Below, in pieces: positions 16,902-27,403 of a stretch of DNA of 44,572 nt. The notes beneath the pieces are model-generated. The model searched no databases and was not told where the DNA came from. It was given only the letters and a program-made list of their open reading frames with translations. Both the position numbers and the translations under genes were made by a program. How positions within the stretch are numbered: the first letter of the stretch is position 1; every line of letters begins with the position of its first letter. Source of the DNA: Gemmatimonadota bacterium (GTDB lineage Bacteria > Gemmatimonadota > Gemmatimonadetes > Gemmatimonadales > Gemmatimonadaceae); the NCBI GenBank assembly GCA_016218305.1, contig JACREJ010000086.1:1-44572 (forward strand), read 5' to 3'.

Positions 16902-19092
16902 CTACTCGCCGGCGTGGGCCAGCCAAAGGGTGCCGAGCGGGGGGAGCGTCACGGCGGCCGAAAACGGGAAACCATGCGACGGGACGGGCTCGGCGGTGAC
17001 GCCGCCCGCATTGCCGACGTTTGAGCCGCCGAACGCGGAGGCGTCGCTGTTGAGAATCTCGTGCCAGCGGCCGCCATGCGGGAGGCCCACGCGGTACTGG
17101 GTGCGTGGCACGGGCGTGAAGTTGGCGATCGCCGCCACGGGCCGCGCACCGTCACCGCCGAATCGCGCCCACGCGAAGACGGAGTGCGCCGCGTCGTCCA
17201 CCGCAATCCACCGGAACCCTGTCCCCTCGCAGTCGCGCTCGTGCAGGGCGCGCTCCGCGCGGTAGAGCCGGTTGCAGTCGCGCACCAGCGCCTGCACCGC
17301 CTGGTGCTGCGGGCGCCCGAGCAGGTCCCAGTCGAGCTGGGTGTCGTGATCCCACTCGCGCCCCTGCGCAAACTCCTGCCCCATGAAGAGCAGCTTCTTG
17401 CCGGGATAGGCCCACATGAGCGCGTAGTAGGCGCGGAGCGCCGCGAATCGCTGCCAGGGATCGCCGGGCATCTTGTCGAGGAGCGAGCGCTTGCCGTGCA
17501 CCACCTCGTCGTGCGAGAGCGGGAGCACGAAGTTCTCGGTGAACGCGTAGAGAAGGCCGAAGGTCATCTTGTCGTGATGCCAGCGGCGATGCACGGGGTC
17601 CTCGCCCATGTACTGCAGCGTGTCGTGCATCCACCCCATGTTCCACTTGAAGCCAAAGCCGAGGCCGCCGGCGAAGACCGGATGCGACACGCCGGGCCAT
17701 GCGGTGGACTCCTCCGCCAGCGTCATCACGCCGGGGTGCCGCGCGTAGACGATCTCGTTGAGCCGGCGCAGGAAAGCCACGGCTTCGAGATTCTCGCGGC
17801 CGCCGTCGCGGTTGGGAATCCACTCGCCGGCCTTGCGCGAGTAGTCGAGATAGAGCATCGAGGCCACGGCGTCCACGCGCAGCCCGTCCACGTGGTAGCG
17901 GTCGAGCCAGTAGAGCGCGTTCGCGATGAGGTAGTTCACCACCTCGCGCCGCCCGAAATTGAAGATCGCGGTGTTCCAGTCGGGGTGGAACCCGAGCCGC
18001 GGGTCCTCATGCTCGTACAGCGCCGTCCCGTCGAACCGCGCCAGTCCGTGCGGATCCACCGGGAAGTGCGCCGGCACCCAGTCCACGATGACGCCCAGCC
18101 CCGCGGCGTGGCACCGGTCCACGAAGCGCGCAAACCCGGCCGGATCGCCGAAGCGCGACGTGGGGGCGAACAACCCGATGGGTTGGTAGCCCCACGAGGC
18201 GTCGAGGGGATGCTCGGTCACCGGCATCAGTTCCAGGTGCGTGAACCCCATGTCGACGGCGTAGGGAACGAGCGACTCCGCCATCTCGTCGTAGGTCAGC
18301 CAGCCGCCGTCGGCACGGCGCCGCCACGAGGCGAGGTGCACCTCGTAGATCGACAGCGGGCGCTGCCGTGCGTCGCCCGCGGCACGCGCCGTCATCCACG
18401 CCTGATCGGTCCACGCGAAGGTCGTGGTGTCGCGTACGACGGACGCCGTGGAGGGGCGCACCTCGGCGCCGAATCCCACGGGATCGGACTTCAGCGGGAG
18501 CAGGTCGCCACCGGCGCCGATGATCTCGTACTTGTAGAGCGTCCCCTCACCGACGGCCGGGACGAAGATCTCCCAGACCCCCGTGCCATGGCGCAGCCGC
18601 ATCACGTGGCGCCGGCCGTCCCACAGGTTGAAGTCCCCCACGACGGCCACCCGGCGCGCATTGGGCGCCCAGACCGCAAAGTGCACGCCGCGCGTCCCCT
18701 CGTGCACCAAGGCATGGGCGCCCAACCGGTCATACAGGTTGGCGTGCGTCCCCTCGCCGATCAGCCAGTCGTCCATCGGGCCGAGCACGGGACCGTAGGC
18801 GTACGCATCGTCCACGATCCACTCGTCGCCGCCGCGCCGGGCGCGCAGCACGTACCGCATGCGCCGCGCAATGCGCCCCGTGAACAGCCCGGCCGCATGC
18901 CGGCGCACGAGCGTGCCGATCGTGCGTCCGTTGCGCGCCACCACCTCCACGCGCTCCGCGCCGGGAATGAACGTGCGCACGTGTACGCCCTGCGCGTCTT
19001 CGTGGATGCCGAGCACCGCGAACGGATCGGCGTGGCGGCCCGCGACGAGCGCGGCGACGACGTCGGGAGTCAGCGCCGGGTCGCCCGGTCGC

Positions 19093-19115
<23 letters not shown>
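16902..19115 (-). CDS. glgB: 1,4-alpha-glucan branching enzyme
   Basis: The 737-residue GH13 branching enzyme creates alpha-1,6 branches in glycogen. Layout: extra N-terminal beta domain (~25-120), CBM48 (~125-225, [21 protein letters not shown]), barrel (~250-620) and C-terminal beta domain. Catalytic residues are nucleophile D415 (GLRVDAV), acid/base E468 (TLAEES) and D536 (LSHDEVVHG). [12 protein letters not shown] is another family signature. The long form with the N1 domain matches the E. coli-type enzyme. Its ATG lies 23 bp inside the 3' end of glgP, so the two genes are translationally coupled; a later start would cut into the N-terminal domain. Confidence 0.97.
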
Positions 19116-21558
<2,443 letters not shown>

Positions 21559-21678
21559 TAATTGCGGCGCAGTGTCGGGTTTGGGACTGCTGAAACTTAG
21601 CGCCCGGCACCGTTCGCCGGAGGACGCCCGGCGCGCTAGATTGTGTCCCATGACTGGACATCAACGGCGGATGCACCC
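21559..21678. promoter_or_regulatory. Divergent promoter region glgP / HPt gene with an 8-bp direct repeat
   Basis: The gap between glgP (leftward) and the HPt gene (rightward) must hold both promoters. On the plus strand TAGATT (21637-21642) is a plausible -10 element for the HPt gene and supports the GTG start at 21679. On the minus strand TAAGTT, just before the glgP leader, is a weaker candidate. The octamer CGCCCGGC occurs at 21601-21608 and again at 21625-21632, a 24 bp period, next to the TAGATT box. It could be a regulator site, but chance in GC-rich DNA cannot be excluded. Confidence 0.35.
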
Positions 21679-22026
21679 GTGACCGGCGTTCCCGACTCGA
21701 CACGGGTCGCGCTCGACGGCTTGCGCGCGCTGGGCGGCGACGGCCTCGTCCGCCAGATGGTTTCCATTTTCATCGATCACTCCGCCGGCCGGATTGCCGC
21801 ACTGCGCAGCGCGCTCGACGCCGGCGACCTGCAGGGCGCGGCGGGCGCGGCCCATACGCTGAAGGGCAGTTCCCGACAGCTGGGCCTGACCGCCATGGCC
21901 GATGCCTGCCTCGCGCTCGAGCAGGCCTGCAAGGGCGGCGACGCCGCATCGGCGCAAACGCTCGCGGCCGCCGTGCACGATGCGTACACGGCGGCCGCGG
22001 AACAGCTGCGCGCGGCTACGGCTTAG
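21679..22026 (+). CDS. Orphan histidine phosphotransfer (HPt) protein
   Basis: About 115 residues form a lone HPt four-helix bundle. The phospho-accepting His59 sits in AAHTLKGSSRQLG, the classic HPt signature, preceded by LVRQMVSIFIDHSAGRIAALRSALDAGD. Such proteins pass phosphate between receiver domains of hybrid kinases and response regulators. No kinase or regulator is nearby, so the partners are elsewhere. The start is uncertain: GTG 21643 would give a 127-residue form, but a likely -10 box lies directly on top of it, so GTG 21679 is preferred. The 3' end overlaps the tail of the DUF2723 gene by 11 bp, tail to tail. Confidence 0.85.
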   Translation: MTGVPDSTRVALDGLRALGGDGLVRQMVSIFIDHSAGRIAALRSALDAGDLQGAAGAAHTLKGSSRQLGLTAMADACLALEQACKGGDAASAQTLAAAVHDAYTAAAEQLRAATA

Positions 22027-24274
22027 CTGGCACCGCCGTCTTCACCGCCGAGTCGCCGGCCGTGACCGGCGGCGGGACTGCGCCGCTGAAGAGGTCGCCG
22101 AGCCCCGTGGCGCGCGCCACCTTCATCGCGTCGCCGATCGCCTTCTCGGAGCCCGTCCGGTCGCCCTGTGCGCTGAGCGCCTCCGCGAGCACGTAGTTGG
22201 TGGAGACGTAGAGGTAGGGAATGCCGACCGACGCGCGGTCCACCCACTTGTTCTTGCGCACGAGGGCCGCCGGCGCCCGGAACTCGGCGGCGAGCGACTG
22301 CATGCGGCCCACGTCCACCCAGCCCTCGCCCTGGACCTGCACGAGGCCCGGCCCGCCCGTGATCGAGTCGGGCAGCAGCTTCCGCGACAGCCCCTGCGTG
22401 AGCACGTAGTTGCCCAGCCCGAGCTCAAACGCATAGCCGCCCGACGTGCGGCTGAAGTAGACGGAGCGCTTGCCGTCCTGGATCATCTTCAGCACGAAGA
22501 TGTCGGCACGCGCGAGGAAGCGCGGCTGGATGACGGCGCGGATGTTGCCCGCCACGAACAGCTGTGGCTGCGACAGTTCCTGCCCCAGCGGCACCGCGTC
22601 CGCCTCGGCCATCGTCATGTTCATCGGCGGACCCGACGGCTTCGGCCAGGCCTTGCCGCGGTACGCGGACGGGCCCTTTGCCGTGTCGTAGTCGAAGACG
22701 GGGCGGCGCAGCAGCTGCCGCGTGTACCAGTCCGTGTTCAGCAGCGACGTGTTCGCCACCACCACGTCCTTGCGTACGCCCAGCACTTCCTGCGCGTACC
22801 ACAGGGGGAACGTGTCGTTGTCGCCGACGGTGACGAGCACGCCGTACGGCTCGACGCTGTTCAGCAGGTCAATGGCGAAATCGCCGGTGTCGGTCTCGCC
22901 GCGCCGCGACGAAGCCTCCCAGTTGCCGAAGAGCGGCACGAACGCGAGGAGCAGGACGGGCGACGTGAGCGCCCAGCCGCGGGTCGTCGGCAGCTCGAGC
23001 GTCTCGCCGCCAAGCTGCGTCTTGGTGCTGCCAACCAAGGCCGCGAGGGACTCCCAGACGAACGTGAGGCCCAGCGCCGCCCAGACCGACCACGCCGAGA
23101 AGCTCCAGAGATAGAAGTAGTCACGGTCGCGCACTTCGCGCGGCACGCTGTCCCCAAGTTCCGGCGCCTGCGAGTAGCCGTACTTGAAATTCATGTAGTA
23201 GATGAGGAGCAGCGTCAGCGTGAACATCAGCGGCCCGAAGAAGGCGAAACTTCGGGGGTCGCGGCGGTAGTGCACCCAGCCGCCGAGAATGCCGAGCACG
23301 AGGAAGATCGCGGCCAGCGATCCCTGCAGCCCCGGCCGCACGCCGTCGACGTCGCGCAGCCACTGCCACTTGAAGTACAGCCACCACATGCCGATCTGCG
23401 CGCCGAGCGGCGCCTGCCGCTCGCTCAGTTCCGGCTTGCCGTACTGGCCGCGGTTGAAGTTGTACATGAACGCGTCGTACGTCCCCTTGGAGAAGGTGCA
23501 CGACAGCTTGAGTCCGTCACGACAGGCTGTGGGCTCGCCTTCATTGATGGCGGGGAAGTGCGCGGCGCGAATGGGCTGCGTGGCGAACGGCGTGCCGCCG
23601 AGCACCAGCGCTCCGGCACAGGCGAGCAGGAGGCGCCAGCGGGTGATGGTGCGCGGCCGGCGGATCAGCACGGCGAGGCCCGCCGCCGGCGCGGCCATCA
23701 TGCCGGCCATGTGGTTGGAGTATCCCAGGCCGCACACGTAGGCAATCAGGACGAGAATGCGGTCGGCGGCCGGACCATCCGGGTCATCGCACCAGCGCAC
23801 CGTCAGCCAGGCCGTGATGGCCATGCCGGCGAGCGACAGGGTGTAGACCTTCTCATTCACGACCGACTGCGACCAGACGGTGAACGCGGTGGCGCCGATG
23901 AGCACGGCGAGCGCGCCGCCCGCGATGCGCTGCCAGCGCTGCGCGAACCAGCCGACCAGCACGCGCTCGGTGATCAGGAACCACATCGCCGCCGAAACGG
24001 CGCTCGACACCGCGGCGAGCAGGTTGATGCGCATCGCCACGCTGGGCGCGATGGGAAGAATCGAGAACACCCGCCCGATGAGCACGAAGAACGGGTTCCC
24101 GGGCGGGTGTGGAATGCCCAGGGTGTACGCGGCCGCGATGTACTCGCTCGTGTCCCACATCGCCGTCTCCGGGGAGAGCGTGATGAGGTAGAGCAGGAAG
24201 ACCGCCACGCCCGCAATGCCGGCGGCGAGGTAGGACGGTCGGGTGTCGAGTTCAGCGGCTGCGGTCGTCGCCAT
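22016..24274 (-). CDS. DUF2723 multi-spanning membrane protein, probable glycosyltransferase
   Basis: The 752-residue protein begins with a DUF2723 domain: an early membrane helix (YLAAGIAGVAVFLLYLITLS), then TAMWDTSEYIAAAYTLGIPHPPGNPFFVLIG, which matches the acidic loop typical of GT-C fold mannosyltransferase-like enzymes, and around ten further helices to residue ~450. The remaining ~300 residues form a soluble tail (VLVTVGDNDTFPLWYAQEVLGV, VANTSLLNTDWYTRQL). The animal relative TMEM260 is a protein O-mannosyltransferase; bacterial members are thought to be lipid-linked sugar transferases, but the substrate here is unknown. It lies 211 nt after purH, behind a large inverted repeat, and may have its own promoter near TATATT (24313-24318, minus strand). 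Confidence 0.85.
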   Translation of the reverse strand: MATTAAAELDTRPSYLAAGIAGVAVFLLYLITLSPETAMWDTSEYIAAAYTLGIPHPPGNPFFVLIGRVFSILPIAPSVAMRINLLAAVSSAVSAAMWFLITERVLVGWFAQRWQRIAGGALAVLIGATAFTVWSQSVVNEKVYTLSLAGMAITAWLTVRWCDDPDGPAADRILVLIAYVCGLGYSNHMAGMMAAPAAGLAVLIRRPRTITRWRLLLACAGALVLGGTPFATQPIRAAHFPAINEGEPTACRDGLKLSCTFSKGTYDAFMYNFNRGQYGKPELSERQAPLGAQIGMWWLYFKWQWLRDVDGVRPGLQGSLAAIFLVLGILGGWVHYRRDPRSFAFFGPLMFTLTLLLIYYMNFKYGYSQAPELGDSVPREVRDRDYFYLWSFSAWSVWAALGLTFVWESLAALVGSTKTQLGGETLELPTTRGWALTSPVLLLAFVPLFGNWEASSRRGETDTGDFAIDLLNSVEPYGVLVTVGDNDTFPLWYAQEVLGVRKDVVVANTSLLNTDWYTRQLLRRPVFDYDTAKGPSAYRGKAWPKPSGPPMNMTMAEADAVPLGQELSQPQLFVAGNIRAVIQPRFLARADIFVLKMIQDGKRSVYFSRTSGGYAFELGLGNYVLTQGLSRKLLPDSITGGPGLVQVQGEGWVDVGRMQSLAAEFRAPAALVRKNKWVDRASVGIPYLYVSTNYVLAEALSAQGDRTGSEKAIGDAMKVARATGLGDLFSGAVPPPVTAGDSAVKTAVPAKP

Positions 24275-24320
24275 TGGGCTCAGAGCGAGGGAAGAGTTCG
24301 GAATAACCCATCAATATAGC

Positions 24321-24474
24321 GGGGAGGGGGAGGGGTGCAGGGGCTTGTCAGGGGGAGGAGTGGAGCGAGGGGAGGAGGGAGAGCAGGCATTCCCGCGATC
24401 GCATGGCCGCCTCTCTCAACCCTCGTCCCTCCACTCCTCCCCCTCCTTAACCCCTGCACGCCTCCTCTACCCCA
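24321..24474. repeat. Long imperfect inverted repeat (G-rich / C-rich arms) between purH and the DUF2723 gene
   Basis: The arms are about 24321-24372 and 24420-24474, separated by a ~47 nt loop. The left arm (plus strand) is G-rich and contains GTGCAGGGG and GGGGGAGGAGTGGAG; the right arm carries their complements in the same order with a few changes. In the direction of transcription (leftward) the purine arm comes just after the purH stop and the pyrimidine arm just before the DUF2723 leader. The first 23 bases of the left arm have four runs of at least four Gs (24321-24343), a G-quadruplex motif on the plus strand. It could end purH transcripts or regulate the next gene. No T-run follows, so it is not a simple intrinsic terminator. 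Confidence 0.75.
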
Positions 24475-24485
24475 GCTGTCCTGTC

Positions 24486-26018
24486 TTAGTGCCTGAACAA
24501 TCGCTGCCCCGTAAACACCATCGCGATCCCGTGCTCATCGGCGGCCGCGATGACCTCGGCGTCGCGGACGGAGCCGCCGGGCTGGACGATGGCCGTCACG
24601 CCCGCTGACGCCGCATGGTCGATGCTGTCGCGGAACGGGAAGAAGGCGTCGGAACCCAGTGCCGCGCCGGCGGTGGCGTGCCCCGTGCCCTTGGCCTTGT
24701 GCGCCGCGAGGAAGGCGGCGTCCACGCGCGACATCTGGCCGGCGCCGATGCCGATGGTCGCGCCGTCGCGGGCGAGCACGATGGCATTCGACTTGACGCA
24801 CGCGACGGCACGCCAGGCAAAGAGCAGGTCGCGCCGCTCGGCATCCGTAGGCGCGCGCTTCGTCACGACCTTCCACGCCGTGTCGTCGATGCAGCTCGGC
24901 GCCTTCTCCTGCACCAGCACGCCGCCGCGGACGCGCTTCACGTCGAGCGCGCCGGGGCGCTCGGCGGCGCGTCCCTCGAGCACGCGCAGGTTCTTCTTGG
25001 CGCCGAGGATCTCCACCGCCTCCGGGGCGAAGGACGGCGCGACGATGCACTCCACGAAGAGCGACGAGATGGCCTGGGCGACAACGGCGTCCACGGCGAC
25101 CGTGAATGCGATGATCGAGCCGAACGCCGAGACTGGATCGCAGGCCAGTGCCTTCTGGTAGGCCTCGAGCGGCGTGGCGCCGGTGGCGAGGCCGCATGGC
25201 GTCGTGTGCTTGACGATGGCGCAGGCGCACTCGCCGGCGAACGGATCCACCGCGAGCAGCGCGCCCTCGAGGTCGAGGAAGTTGTTAAAGCTCAGTTCCT
25301 TGCCGCCCTTCTGAACGAGGCCAGCCAGCCCCGCGCCCCGCGCATCCACGTAGAAGGCCGCCTTCTGGTGCGGATTCTCGCCGTAGCGCAGCGTCTGGGC
25401 GCGCTCGAACGCCAAGGTCATGCGCTGCGGGAAGCGATCGCCGGCCTGCTCGGCGAACCACGCGGCAATGGCGCTGTCGTACGCCGCGGTGTGCGCGTAC
25501 ACCTTGGCGGCCAGCTCGCGGCGCAGCGGCAGCTGGTCGCCACCCGCGGCGAGGGCGTCGAGCACGCGACCGTAATCGGCGGGATCCACCACCACGGTCA
25601 CGGCCGCGAAGTTCTTGGCGGCCGAGCGAAGCATGGACGGGCCGCCGATGTCGATCTGCTCGATCACGTCCTCGGGGGCGACGCCCGCCTTCGCCGCGGT
25701 CTCGCGGAACGGGTAGAGGTTCACCACGACGACGTCGATGGGCGCGATGCCGTGCTCGGCAATGACGGCCATGTGCTCGGGGAGGTCGCGGCGGGCGAGC
25801 AGCCCGCCATGCACCACCGGGTGGAGCGTCTTCACCCGGCCGTCGAGCATCTCGGGAAAGCCGGTGACTTCGCTGATGTCGCGCACGGCGAGGCCGGCGT
25901 CACGCAGCGCCTTCGCGGTGCCACCGGTGGAAATGAGCCCGAATCCGCGGTCGGTGAGGCCACGGGCGAAGTCGACGACGCCGGACTTGTCGGAGACGCT
26001 TAGGAGTGCGAGAGGCAT
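24486..26018 (-). CDS. purH: Bifunctional AICAR transformylase / IMP cyclohydrolase
   Basis: The 510-residue enzyme performs the last two steps of purine synthesis: formylation of AICAR by 10-formyl-THF and ring closure to IMP. The N-terminal MGS-like cyclohydrolase domain (ALLSVSDKSGVVDFARGL, ISTGGTAKALRDAG, VTGFPEMLDGRVKTLHP) is followed by the transformylase domain with AIVKHTTPCGLATG (active-site Lys and His), RYGENPHQKAAFY, DSIDHAA and IVQPGGSVRD. I chose ATG 26018 (MPLALLSVSD); upstream frame is repeat sequence. Length is normal. It follows purN by 64 nt made of a short-period repeat. Confidence 0.97.
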   Translation of the reverse strand: MPLALLSVSDKSGVVDFARGLTDRGFGLISTGGTAKALRDAGLAVRDISEVTGFPEMLDGRVKTLHPVVHGGLLARRDLPEHMAVIAEHGIAPIDVVVVNLYPFRETAAKAGVAPEDVIEQIDIGGPSMLRSAAKNFAAVTVVVDPADYGRVLDALAAGGDQLPLRRELAAKVYAHTAAYDSAIAAWFAEQAGDRFPQRMTLAFERAQTLRYGENPHQKAAFYVDARGAGLAGLVQKGGKELSFNNFLDLEGALLAVDPFAGECACAIVKHTTPCGLATGATPLEAYQKALACDPVSAFGSIIAFTVAVDAVVAQAISSLFVECIVAPSFAPEAVEILGAKKNLRVLEGRAAERPGALDVKRVRGGVLVQEKAPSCIDDTAWKVVTKRAPTDAERRDLLFAWRAVACVKSNAIVLARDGATIGIGAGQMSRVDAAFLAAHKAKGTGHATAGAALGSDAFFPFRDSIDHAASAGVTAIVQPGGSVRDAEVIAAADEHGIAMVFTGQRLFRH

Positions 26019-26082
26019 ATGGCGATTGAGGATTGGGAGCTCGGATGGTGATTCGGGATGACGATCGCGATGACGATGGCGA
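26019..26082 (-). repeat. ATC-rich short-period repeat spacer upstream of purH
   Basis: The whole purN-purH spacer, read in the direction of transcription, is made of ATC-N2/N3-C units of 6-7 bp (for example ATCGTC, ATCACC, ATCCTCA) ending CGCCAT right before the purH ATG. No purine-rich ribosome site is visible. The same CGCCAT-ATG ending occurs before the thiolase gene. It resembles the RTCTNCC repeats elsewhere in the window but is less regular. Confidence 0.55.
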
Positions 26083-26763
26083 TCAGCTGTCCTCTGCGTC
26101 CGGCACGAACGGATGCTGCGGTCCTTCGACTCCGAAGCACGGGAACTCATAGGGGAGGAGACCGTGCACACGACCGTCGGCGCCGAGGCGCACCGTGCCG
26201 CGCGCCACGGCGGCCACGCACCAGGGATAGAGTTGGTGCTCCACGCGCAGGACGCGTGCGGCGAGTGCGTCCGCGGTGTCGCCGACGGGAACTGGGACTG
26301 GCCACTGGGCGATGATGGCCCCGCGGTCGAACTGCTCGTTCACGAAATGCACGGTGGCACCCGAGAGGCGCGCGCCCGCTGCGAGCACGGCTTCATGCAC
26401 ACGGTGGCCGTACATGCCGTGCCCGCCGAAGCTCGGCAGCAGCGCCGGATGGACGTTGAGCATGCGCCCTGCCCAGCGGCGCACGACGGTTGCGGGGATG
26501 AGGCGCAGGTAGCCAGCGAGCGCCACGAGGTCCGTGCCGTGCTCGGCGAGCAGTTGCTCGAGTGCGTCTTCTGGGGCGTTGCGCGGCAGGTGCATCGTGG
26601 CGATGCCGCGCGCCCGTGCGCGCTCCAGCGCGTGGGCGTCGGCACGATCGCTCACCACAAGCGCGACGGTCGCTGGGGCGTCCGCGCCGAGCGCGGCGAG
26701 GTGGTCGAGGATTGCCTGCAGGTTGCTGCCGCCGCCCGATGCAAGCACCGCGATGCGCTGCAT
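26083..26763 (-). CDS. purN: Phosphoribosylglycinamide formyltransferase
   Basis: The 226-residue GAR transformylase transfers the formyl group from 10-formyl-THF to glycinamide ribonucleotide, the third step of purine synthesis. Signatures: AVLASGGGSNLQAIL at the N-terminus, LAGYLRLIPATVV, the active-site block NVHPALLPSFGGHGMYG with catalytic Asn and His, and ATVHFVNEQFDRGAIIAQ with the catalytic Asp. ATG 26763 (MQRIAVLASGG) lies 1 nt after the stop of the phosphatase gene. With purH it makes a small purine cluster inside a longer operon. Confidence 0.96.
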   Translation of the reverse strand: MQRIAVLASGGGSNLQAILDHLAALGADAPATVALVVSDRADAHALERARARGIATMHLPRNAPEDALEQLLAEHGTDLVALAGYLRLIPATVVRRWAGRMLNVHPALLPSFGGHGMYGHRVHEAVLAAGARLSGATVHFVNEQFDRGAIIAQWPVPVPVGDTADALAARVLRVEHQLYPWCVAAVARGTVRLGADGRVHGLLPYEFPCFGVEGPQHPFVPDAEDS

Positions 26764-26764
26764 G

Positions 26765-27403
26765 TCAGGATTCCGGTTCGTGGGGGAGCCCGAGCGCCTT
26801 CGCCGCCGCGTCCGAGAGTGACGACGCGAGCTCAAACCCCTCGGCGAGCGCGCCCTGCACGTCCTCGGGAGACGTCTCGGGCGACGGCACCAGGAAGCCC
26901 CGTGCGCCGTACGCCTTGGCGGGGAGCAGGTCGCGGAGCTTGTCGCCGATGAAGAACGAGGACGCCGCGTCGATCTGGTGTTCCACGATCGCCTGTTCGA
27001 ACATCCCGATGCCCGGCTTGCGGCACTCGCAGGGTCCCGTGATGTCGGGATGATGCGGGCAATGGTAGTGGTCGTCGACGTAGGCGCTGCGCTCTTCGAG
27101 CAGGTCGTCGATGCGGGCGCGCTGGGCGCGGTAGTCGTCCTCGGTCAGCAGGCCGCGGGCGATACCGGACTGGTTGGAGACGATGATGACGGGGACGAGT
27201 GCGTAGTTGAACGCACGCACGGCGTTGGCGGCGTGCGGCACGAGTGTCACGTCCGCCGGGTCCTTCAGGTAGTTCTTGTCCACGATGACCGTGCCATCGC
27301 GGTCGAGAAACGCGACGCGCCGGCGCAGCGCCCGGCTGGTGCGCATCTGGGCGGGCGTGTCGAAGGGCCCGCGCATCGGGGCGCCGTTCGTCTCGTCCGT
27401 CAT
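26765..27403 (-). CDS. gmhB: HAD-IIIA phosphatase, D-glycero-manno-heptose-1,7-bisphosphate phosphatase (GmhB-like)
   Basis: The 212-residue HAD enzyme has the nucleophile motif FLDRDGTV (D34, D36), SNQSG at 76-80, a zinc-binding loop CPHHPD...CECRKP (C115, C125, C127) and the final FIGDKLRD motif. The cysteine-rich loop and DRDGT are typical of GmhB, which removes the C7 phosphate of heptose 1,7-bisphosphate in ADP-heptose synthesis for lipopolysaccharide; relatives dephosphorylate histidinol phosphate. An extra ~28-residue N-terminus precedes the domain. The ATG overlaps the selA stop (ATGA). No other heptose genes are in view, so substrate is inferred from motifs only. Confidence 0.85.
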   Translation of the reverse strand: MTDETNGAPMRGPFDTPAQMRTSRALRRRVAFLDRDGTVIVDKNYLKDPADVTLVPHAANAVRAFNYALVPVIIVSNQSGIARGLLTEDDYRAQRARIDDLLEERSAYVDDHYHCPHHPDITGPCECRKPGIGMFEQAIVEHQIDAASSFFIGDKLRDLLPAKAYGARGFLVPSPETSPEDVQGALAEGFELASSLSDAAAKALGLPHEPES

